Part shown: in pieces, positions 15,907-20,739 of the stretch | Position numbering within the stretch: the stretch's first letter is position 1 | How the letters are laid out: every line of letters begins with the position of its first letter | Assembly: GCA_011391865.1 (NCBI GenBank) | Contig: JAABPV010000023.1 | Location: 1 to 39,506, forward strand | Length of the DNA stretch: 39,506 nt | DNA from: Desulfobulbaceae bacterium | GTDB taxonomy: Bacteria > Desulfobacterota > Desulfobulbia > Desulfobulbales > Desulfobulbaceae | Reading direction: 5' to 3' | Notes under the pieces: generated by a model | Databases searched by the model: none | Seen by the model: the letters and a program-made list of their open reading frames with translations, nothing else | What the model was told of the DNA's origin: nothing | Translations under genes and position numbers: made by a program

Positions 15907-16983
15907 TCACCCCACCCTCACATCCAGCACATCCACCAGCCTGCCGTCGTACTCGTTGACGACCAGCGTCTTCAAGGCGGCGTAGTTATCCACCCGAATA
16001 CTCAGGCTGCTCACTGCCGAGCCGCTGAAGCCGGGCAGAGTGAATTCCCCGTTCCCGGTGGCCGGGATCATCGCTCCTTGCCTGCCGCCGTCCTGCATGT
16101 CAAGCAACCTGAAGGCGAGAAGATCCTCCTGCACGTTGTGTTCGACCTGGATGCGCAGTTGCGTGTCTTCAGCCAGACTGCCTGCGGTGATGACCACATA
16201 GGGCGCAGCCGCGCTGCCGGTGAGAATACCGGTCTCAGACGGGATAGGCATTCCCAGCCCCGGCACGGTCAGAGGTGCGCGCAGTCTGCGGCCATAAATG
16301 CCGGTGCGGATCGAGCCGTGTTCGGTGTACTGGGTGGTGATGGACACCGTATACTCGTTATTCCAAAGGTTGGACTGGGCCGGAAGGTGCGGCACCAGCA
16401 GGACTTCCGTGTCGCTGATGCTGGCGAACTGGGTCTGCGTCGTGCTGCCGCTCTCGGTTCCAGTCAGCACGCAATGGCTGTTCGGCGACCGCCAGTCAAA
16501 GGCAAGATGGCTGCCGGTCAAACGGAGGACACCAGCCGGGTTGAGGACATTGTTCAGCCCGGTCATTGTGTCTGCGGCGGCAAGAAGTGCTGGCATCTTT
16601 TCTGTATACGACTCACGCACCAAATTGGCGGCAGCCTGCACATGCTTGACAAAAGGACGTGAGGCGGAGATATTGATCCTGAGGAGTTCTTTGACAGGCG
16701 GCAGCGGTGTATTTGGCGAGGCCAGCCGGGCCGTGAAGGCGGGCCGGAAGGTCATGGCATTCTCCAAGGTGACTTGCAAGCCCTCAAGCAGCATTGCCTG
16801 AATTTCCTCCATTGTCGAGCGCAGATGCGTTTTGATCTGCTCTGCTGAGGAGCCGGGATTCTTTTGGGCAACCCGCGCCGCCACCTCGTCGTAGCCTGCT
16901 GTCCATTGTGGGACAAAGCGGAGCCGGTAGGAAGCGGGTTTGGTCAGGGGATTATGCTCAACGCGGTAGTGAATGCCTTGCAT
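15907..16983 (-). CDS. DUF4469-type protein with HU-like N-terminal DNA-binding domain
   Basis: 358 aa. The N-terminus (IHYRVEHNPLTKPASYRLRFVPQ...VAARVAQKNPGSSAEQIKTHLRSTMEEIQAMLLEGLQVTLENAMTF) has the layout of the IHF/HU-like domain found before DUF4469 regions. The middle and C-terminal parts (residues about 150-358) are beta-rich, with a final Ig-like repeat ending NEYDGRLVDVLDVRVG. DUF4469 proteins are poorly characterised; DNA binding is inferred from the family. GGAGG precedes the ATG. A strong promoter at 17042-17070 and a 23-bp repeat array lie upstream. It heads an apparent operon with the toxin-antitoxin genes. Its C-terminal coding tail recurs at 18330-18432 and more divergently at 17223-17261. 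Confidence 0.7.
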   Translation of the reverse strand: MQGIHYRVEHNPLTKPASYRLRFVPQWTAGYDEVAARVAQKNPGSSAEQIKTHLRSTMEEIQAMLLEGLQVTLENAMTFRPAFTARLASPNTPLPPVKELLRINISASRPFVKHVQAAANLVRESYTEKMPALLAAADTMTGLNNVLNPAGVLRLTGSHLAFDWRSPNSHCVLTGTESGSTTQTQFASISDTEVLLVPHLPAQSNLWNNEYTVSITTQYTEHGSIRTGIYGRRLRAPLTVPGLGMPIPSETGILTGSAAAPYVVITAGSLAEDTQLRIQVEHNVQEDLLAFRLLDMQDGGRQGAMIPATGNGEFTLPGFSGSAVSSLSIRVDNYAALKTLVVNEYDGRLVDVLDVRVG

Positions 16984-17041
16984 GATGTCCTCCGTGAGGA
17001 TTTAAGCTGCTGATGCAACTGGATAACAAGCTGGTTCGCTC

Positions 17042-17070
17042 AAGATACGGAGCAGCAGGTTCTTTGTCAA
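17042..17070 (-). promoter_or_regulatory. Promoter of the DUF4469-type gene
   Basis: On the minus strand, TTGACA (17070-17065), a 17-bp spacer and TATCTT (17047-17042) precede the gene start by about 59 nt. Its spacer end (GCTCCGTAT) matches the promoter of the lamin-tail-like gene at 17985-18013. Confidence 0.65.
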
Positions 17071-17086
17071 CACAAATATGGGCAAA

Positions 17087-17178
17087 GTCCATGCAAGCAT
17101 GGAGCGAGTCTCCATGCTACGTTGGAGGCATCCTCCATGCTGGCATCGAGATTTTCTCCATGCTGGCATGGAGCGGAG
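17087..17178. repeat. Four-unit 23-bp palindromic tandem array
   Basis: Four units start at 17087, 17110, 17133 and 17156. The last is the cleanest, with CTCCATGC, a 2-bp centre, GCATGGAG and a 5-bp spacer. Units diverge by substitutions but keep exact 23-bp spacing. The array begins 16 bp upstream of the -35 element of the DUF4469-type gene. It has no distinct spacers and so is not CRISPR. It could be operator sites or protein-binding iterons. Confidence 0.85.
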
Positions 17179-17202
17179 GTCTGTCGGCTGCGTTGCCGGG
17201 GT

Positions 17203-17217
17203 TTCTCTGTTGACGCA
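17203..17217. repeat. Shared upstream block, copy 1
   Basis: TTTCTCTGTTGACG on the plus strand recurs at 18039-18052 upstream of the lamin-tail-like gene. Together with the similar promoters it shows that the two upstream regions are related. Confidence 0.6.
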
Positions 17218-17222
17218 GGGAC

Positions 17223-17261
17223 ACACCATCTTCACATCCCAAATATCCAACAGCCTGAGTT
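17223..17261 (-). pseudogene. Remnant of a DUF4469-type C-terminal tail
   Basis: Read on the minus strand this encodes QLRLLDIWDVKMV, in codon register with the tail GRLVDVLDVKMG of the copy at 18.34 kb (R-L-x-D-x-x-D-V-K-M conserved). It sits directly downstream of the lamin-tail-like gene in a different frame. It is a divergent second copy of the coding tail seen at 15907 and 18337. Confidence 0.55.
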
Positions 17262-17273
17262 GCTCTTCATCAG

Positions 17274-17891
17274 CTATTTCAGCAGCAGGAAACGAATACC
17301 TTGAAGGCTGCTGTGCGCCGAGCTGGCTACTTTGGGGAAAACCTGCCCTGTATTAACAGTGCCCGGCGTGGCAGGGGCAGTGTCAGCCCATGTGAAATCT
17401 TCATACACCCTGCCAGTTCCTGTTAGTTGCAGGGAGTCTCCCGATGTTGCGCCGGTCTGAGACACTCTAATATCAGTGCTTGTCATGCCATTGGCTGGGC
17501 CATCCGCAGCAGTTAACGTACCTTCATAGCTGAGAAACTGGACAACCTTGTTTGTGTTGTCAACCAGAGCCAGCCCGTCCGGGGGGCCGTTCTGAATCCC
17601 TATCTGATAGACAGCAATCATGCCCATGCCATTGCTTGCATCGAGGAGCGTGCCGACAAGGTTTTTGGTCGCATACGTCAATCCATTGTCACCATTGTAA
17701 AACACGACTGACCAGCCGCTAAAGTCGGTGCCGCTTGGGCCGGTTATCTCGACAAACTCATTAATATCTGCGCCGGCATTGTCGTAGTGAATCTCATTGA
17801 TAAAGATCGGCGTAGCCGCTTGCGCTGACAGGGCGGTAGCAAAGCAGGCCGTGAAAGACAGCAGTGAAAGTGCTCCAATATTTTTGATCAT
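17274..17891 (-). CDS. Secreted lamin-tail-domain-like protein
   Basis: 205 aa from the ATG at 17891, which has GAGGAAG upstream; a longer start at 17903 is possible. A signal peptide (MIKNIGALSLLSFTACFATALSAQA) precedes a lamin-tail-like domain: IFINEIHYDNAGADINEFVEITGPSGTDFSGWSVVFYNGDNG, then VQFLSYEGTLTAADGPANGMTSTDI and a cysteine-free beta-rich end. Such domains occur in exported proteins, often attached to nucleases or adhesins. Here the domain stands alone and the C-terminus (SSAHSSLQGIRFLLLK) looks unnatural, suggesting truncation or frame change at the 3' end. It has its own promoter at 17985-18013. Confidence 0.7.
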   Translation of the reverse strand: MIKNIGALSLLSFTACFATALSAQAATPIFINEIHYDNAGADINEFVEITGPSGTDFSGWSVVFYNGDNGLTYATKNLVGTLLDASNGMGMIAVYQIGIQNGPPDGLALVDNTNKVVQFLSYEGTLTAADGPANGMTSTDIRVSQTGATSGDSLQLTGTGRVYEDFTWADTAPATPGTVNTGQVFPKVASSAHSSLQGIRFLLLK

Positions 17892-17984
17892 TTTCTTCCT
17901 CATGCTATTATGCTCGTCCTGCACCTGAAACCGTGCTGGAGGATCAAGCAGCTGGTAAAAAATGTATAATATGCTGACCCCAAC

Positions 17985-18013
17985 ACAATACGGAGCCGCA
18001 ATGTTCCTGTCAA
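17985..18013 (-). promoter_or_regulatory. Promoter of the lamin-tail-like gene
   Basis: On the minus strand, TTGACA (18013-18008), a 17-bp spacer and TATTGT (17990-17985). The spacer end GGCTCCGTAT and the flanking bases align with the DUF4469 promoter, showing common origin. Confidence 0.6.
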
Positions 18014-18162
18014 TGAAAAAGTGCCTCGGCTACAGGATTTTCTCTGTTGACGTGGGGGGATACAGTCTGTAATGTGCAGAGGGGCGGCACCCTTTCCGTC
18101 GCCGCCGCAACGATGTCCTTCAGCCAAGCAGGCCTGCTTTAGCTGCGCTTCATCATACGCAA

Positions 18163-18211
18163 CTGCGCGGCTGCATGAGCGCGATGAAGGCGATTATTTG
18201 AGGTTGGTTGC
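18163..18211 (+). repeat. Direct repeat copy 2: displaced ilvC 3' end
   Basis: This is the 49-bp match to 14340-14388, including the ilvC codons for the last 12 residues and the stop, but with no ilvC body upstream. It marks the right edge of the accessory segment, before the palindrome and glcD-like gene. Confidence 0.85.
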
Positions 18212-18221
18212 GGGGGAATCA

Positions 18222-18256
18222 GTAGGTTGGGGTTCATGCAATGAACCCCAACCTAC
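18222..18256. repeat. REP-like palindrome after the second ilvC end
   Basis: A perfect 16-bp stem (GTAGGTTGGGGTTCAT and its complement) has a GCA loop. The sequence is of the common dispersed 'GTAGGTTGGGGTT...AACCCCAACCTAC' kind seen in many bacterial genomes. It lies 11 bp after the ilvC-end copy. Confidence 0.8.
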
Positions 18257-18329
18257 GTTACTGGATGGAACAACGGCGTGTTGACCAAGACTATCGAATA
18301 ACTGAACCCAGCAAGAGCAGGCGCAAGCC

Positions 18330-18432
18330 TTCCCCCTTACCCCATCTTCACATCCAGCACATCCACCAGCCTGCCGTCGTACTCGTTGACGACCAACGTC
18401 TTCAAGGCGGCGCAGTTCTCCACCTTGATGCC
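18330..18432 (-). pseudogene. 3' fragment of a second DUF4469-type gene
   Basis: On the minus strand this encodes the last 30 or so residues of a DUF4469-type protein (ending CAALKTLVVNEYDGRLVDVLDVKMG) plus a few downstream bases. It matches 15899-15996 at about 85-90% identity by eye. No remaining gene body precedes it; the sequence continues into the glcD-like gene on the other strand. It ends about 20 bp before the glcD-like start. Confidence 0.8.
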
Positions 18433-18453
18433 ACCAGCACTATTTCCTTGCGC

Positions 18454-19830
18454 ATGGATAAACACATCCTCAAAGAACTCCGGCGCATTCTCGGCCCGGA
18501 CAGCCTGCTGACGAGCTGGGAAGACCGCGCCTGCTACAGCTACGACGCGACCGGCCAGAGCTTTCTGCCGGATGCCGCCGCGCTGCCGGAAACAGCGGAG
18601 CAGGTCGCGGCAATCCTGCGGCTGGCCAACGAACACCGCTTTCCGGTCATCCCTCGCGGCGCGGGCAGCGGCGTGACCGGCGGCGCGCTGCCGACAACGG
18701 GCGGGCTGGTCATCACCTTCAGCCGGATGAACCGGATTCTGGAGATTGATGCCGCCAACATGATCGCCGTGGTTGAGCCGGGCCTGATCACCGGCGAGCT
18801 GCAAGCGGCCCTGAAAAAACGCGGCCTGATGTACCCGCCCGATCCTGCCAGCCTGAAATTCTGCTCCATCGGCGGCAACGCGGCGGAATGCGCGGGCGGC
18901 CCCAGCGCGGTCAAGTACGGCGTGACCCGCGACTACATCATCGGCTTGGAGGCGGTGCTGCCCACCGGCGAGATCATCAAGACCGGGGTGCGCACAGAAA
19001 AAGGCGTGGTCGGCTACGATCTGACCCGCCTGCTGATTGGCTCGGAAGGCACGCTGGCGGTCTTCACCAAGCTGATCCTGCGCCTGCTGCCGCTGGCCGA
19101 GAGCAAAGCCACCTTTCTCCTCACCTTCCCTGATTTGGCTGAAGCGACGACATTGGTGGCGGAAATCCTCGCCGCCGGGCTGCTGCCCTGCACCTTGGAA
19201 TACATGGATAAAACCGCCATCGCCGCTGTACGCGACCGGCTGAAGCAGCCGCTGCCGGACGGAACTGCGGCCCTGCTTTTGGTGGAATTCGACGGCAGCA
19301 AGGAGGAGGTAAGTCAGCAGGCGGGCCGCTTTGCCAAATTTGTTGCGGAAAAAGGCAACTGTGCGCTCCGGCAGGCGGCGGACGAGCAGGAGACGGCGGA
19401 GCTGTGGCTGGCGCGGCGGTCGATCTCGCCTGCGGTGCTCTCGCTCAGGCCGCACAAAATCGCCGAAGATGTGGTGGTGCCGCGCTCCAAGATTCCCGAT
19501 CTGGTCGCCTTCACCGAGCGGCTGGCCGTTGAGCTGAAGCTGCTCATCCTCACCTTCGGCCACGCGGGCGACGGCAATATCCACGTCAACATCATGCTCG
19601 ACAAGAGCCAGCCCGACGAACACAGCAACGGCCTTGAGGCTAAGGAGCGGCTCTTCCGCTTTGTCCTCAGCCTCGGCGGCACGCTCTCCGGTGAACACGG
19701 CATCGGCATCACCAAATCCACCTTCCTGCCGCTGGAGATTGACCCAGCCAGCCTCCAGCTCATGCGCAAACTGAAGCAGCTTTTTGATCCGAACGGCATT
19801 CTCAATCCGGGCAAAATCTTCCCTGAGTAA
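18454..19830 (+). CDS. FAD-linked oxidase, glycolate oxidase GlcD / D-lactate dehydrogenase type
   Basis: 458 aa from the ATG at 18454. It oxidises a D-2-hydroxy acid (glycolate or D-lactate) with FAD. The FAD PCMH domain is visible: RFPVIPRGAGSGVTGGALPTTGGLVITFSRMN, VEPGLITGELQ, YPPDPASLKFCSIGGNAAECAGGPSAVKYG. The C-terminal cap has HAGDGNIHVNIM and LSGEHGIGITK, the metal/FAD-side signatures. Substrate cannot be set from sequence. Neither the GlcE nor the GlcF/iron-sulphur partner is in the window. No ribosome site is seen, and the DUF4469 fragment ends just upstream, so the native leader may have been replaced. Confidence 0.9.
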   Translation: MDKHILKELRRILGPDSLLTSWEDRACYSYDATGQSFLPDAAALPETAEQVAAILRLANEHRFPVIPRGAGSGVTGGALPTTGGLVITFSRMNRILEIDAANMIAVVEPGLITGELQAALKKRGLMYPPDPASLKFCSIGGNAAECAGGPSAVKYGVTRDYIIGLEAVLPTGEIIKTGVRTEKGVVGYDLTRLLIGSEGTLAVFTKLILRLLPLAESKATFLLTFPDLAEATTLVAEILAAGLLPCTLEYMDKTAIAAVRDRLKQPLPDGTAALLLVEFDGSKEEVSQQAGRFAKFVAEKGNCALRQAADEQETAELWLARRSISPAVLSLRPHKIAEDVVVPRSKIPDLVAFTERLAVELKLLILTFGHAGDGNIHVNIMLDKSQPDEHSNGLEAKERLFRFVLSLGGTLSGEHGIGITKSTFLPLEIDPASLQLMRKLKQLFDPNGILNPGKIFPE

Positions 19831-19931
19831 ATCTGGGCAAGCTGTCGCAGGGGCAGCTCCATCGTCGCAGTCCTCAACTGTTTGCCGCATCCGGCTCGCG
19901 CTTGGATCAGGCGGCAATTCTAACAAATGCA

Positions 19932-19960
19932 TTGACAACGCGGAAAAGCCGAGCTATAGC
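19932..19960 (+). promoter_or_regulatory. Promoter upstream of the 21-bp array
   Basis: TTGACA (19932-19937), a 17-bp spacer and TATAGC (19955-19960). If used, the whole 21-bp array would be transcribed as the 5' leader of the 122-aa gene. Confidence 0.55.
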
Positions 19961-19971
19961 AAGTAGAAGCA

Positions 19972-20244
19972 GTGGGAAATCCCGGCTCGGCCATGAACGT
20001 TCTTGGCTCGCTTTTGCACCTTCCCGGCCAGCTTTGGAAGGTTCCTTGCCGAGCCAATAATCTTCCCGGCTTGGCAGCGGACATCTCTGATCAAGCCGGG
20101 AAGCTCCGCTGCCGACTTGGAAACGTTCATAGCTCGGCCAAGAAGATTCACGGCCAAGCCGGGAAGGTTCTTGGCCGAGCCGTGGACATCCGCAGGCGGG
20201 CCGTGAACGTCCCTGGCTTGGCTGCGGATGTCCGCAGCGCACCG
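19972..20244. repeat. 21-bp dyad tandem array (about 12-13 units)
   Basis: Degenerate units of exactly 21 bp have the consensus GCC-N3-AAN-NTT-N3-GGC, each separated by a variable triplet, so dyads repeat along the array. Because the period is a multiple of three, both strands read as open heptads (for example NLPGLAA, KVLGRAV on plus; NLPGLAV, NLLGRAM on minus). The array ends about 40 bp before the 122-aa gene. I read it as a nucleic-acid element rather than protein coding, since the ribosome site and start follow it. In a transcript it would form a chain of hairpins. Confidence 0.85.
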
Positions 20245-20283
20245 CTCCGCATGGAGCAGCAACTTTTCTCAGGAGGAAAGCTC

Positions 20284-20652
20284 ATGTCGTACAAGCGCAG
20301 AATGTCTCAAATCATCGCCGACGCGCGGCAGCGTTCCGGCGGCCTGAAAACGATTGACCCGGCCCTGGATTTGGGCGGCGGCCTCAGCGTAGCGGAATTC
20401 GATGCCCGGATCGCCACGGCGCAGGCCTCGCTGGATGCCTACAACGCTCTGCTCGCGCAGGCGGACGCGGCGGGTAATAATTTCGGCGATGACGAGAAGG
20501 AGGTGCGGACTATGTCGGCGCGGATGCTGGCCGGAGTGGGCGCATACTACGGCAAGGACAGCAATCAGTACGAGATGGCAGGCGGCACCCGCACCAGCGA
20601 CATTGACTATCATCCAAACAAACCGCCGGAGGAAGGTGACGGCGGCGCGTGA
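20284..20652 (+). CDS. Small hypothetical protein with coiled-coil-like core
   Basis: 122 aa. TCAGGAGG precedes the ATG at 20284, which decides the start against a read-through from the upstream array. Basic N-terminus MSYKRRMSQIIADARQR, then an LDLGGGLSVAEFDARIATAQASLDAYNALLAQADAAGNNF helix-forming segment, then MSARMLAGVGAYYGKDSNQYEMAGGTRTSD and an acidic end (PPEEGDGGA). I recall similar small proteins in cyanobacteria and other bacteria (…YGKDS.EYEMAGG.R.SD), with no known function. Neighbours are the 21-bp array upstream and the MmeI-like gene downstream. Confidence 0.75.
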   Translation: MSYKRRMSQIIADARQRSGGLKTIDPALDLGGGLSVAEFDARIATAQASLDAYNALLAQADAAGNNFGDDEKEVRTMSARMLAGVGAYYGKDSNQYEMAGGTRTSDIDYHPNKPPEEGDGGA

Positions 20653-20679
20653 GCCGGGGCAAAGCGCGATGAGCTGCGT

Positions 20680-20709
20680 CATGGGCAGTTGCTGAGAAAA
20701 CTGCCCATG
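20680..20709. promoter_or_regulatory. Hairpin upstream of the MmeI-like gene
   Basis: CATGGGCAGTT and AACTGCCCATG form a perfect 11-bp stem with an 8-nt loop, 30 bp before the MmeI-like start. There is no T-run. It could be a weak terminator of the 122-aa gene or an operator for the restriction gene. Confidence 0.6.
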
Positions 20710-20739
20710 AGCGCGTTCTTACTCCAACACAGGAAAAAC

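Larger units (their letters stand above)
17999..18329. other. Gene-free mosaic stretch
   Basis: No convincing gene is present. The stretch holds the lamin-tail promoter edge, the second shared block at 18039-18052 (TTTCTCTGTTGACG, which with TAATGT at 18070 could also be a weak plus-strand promoter), ilvC-end copy 2 (18163-18211), a palindrome (18222-18256) and about 70 bp of unassigned sequence. Confidence 0.6.

Noticed and set aside
17087-17178. CRISPR array
   Set aside because: Units abut with no unique spacers and are themselves palindromic and variable; no cas gene is near. The same applies to 19972-20244.
17002-17250. Small minus-strand ORF spanning the 23-bp array
   Set aside because: A 23-bp period shifts frame at every unit, so no repeated peptide is encoded; the start falls inside the tail remnant.
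15899-18432. Integron gene cassettes
   Set aside because: No integrase and no attC-like imperfect hairpins with R/L boxes were found at the cassette borders; the shared parts are promoters and coding tails.
18337-19938. Long minus-strand open frame (533 codons) opposite the glcD-like gene
   Set aside because: It is the G+C-driven antisense shadow of a clear FAD oxidase gene; only its last 30 codons (DUF4469 tail) have independent meaning.
19972-20283. 21-bp array as an N-terminal extension of the 122-aa protein
   Set aside because: The frame is open, but a strong ribosome site (AGGAGG) and ATG at 20284 follow the array, and the opposite strand is equally open with the same heptads, as expected from dyad repeats.
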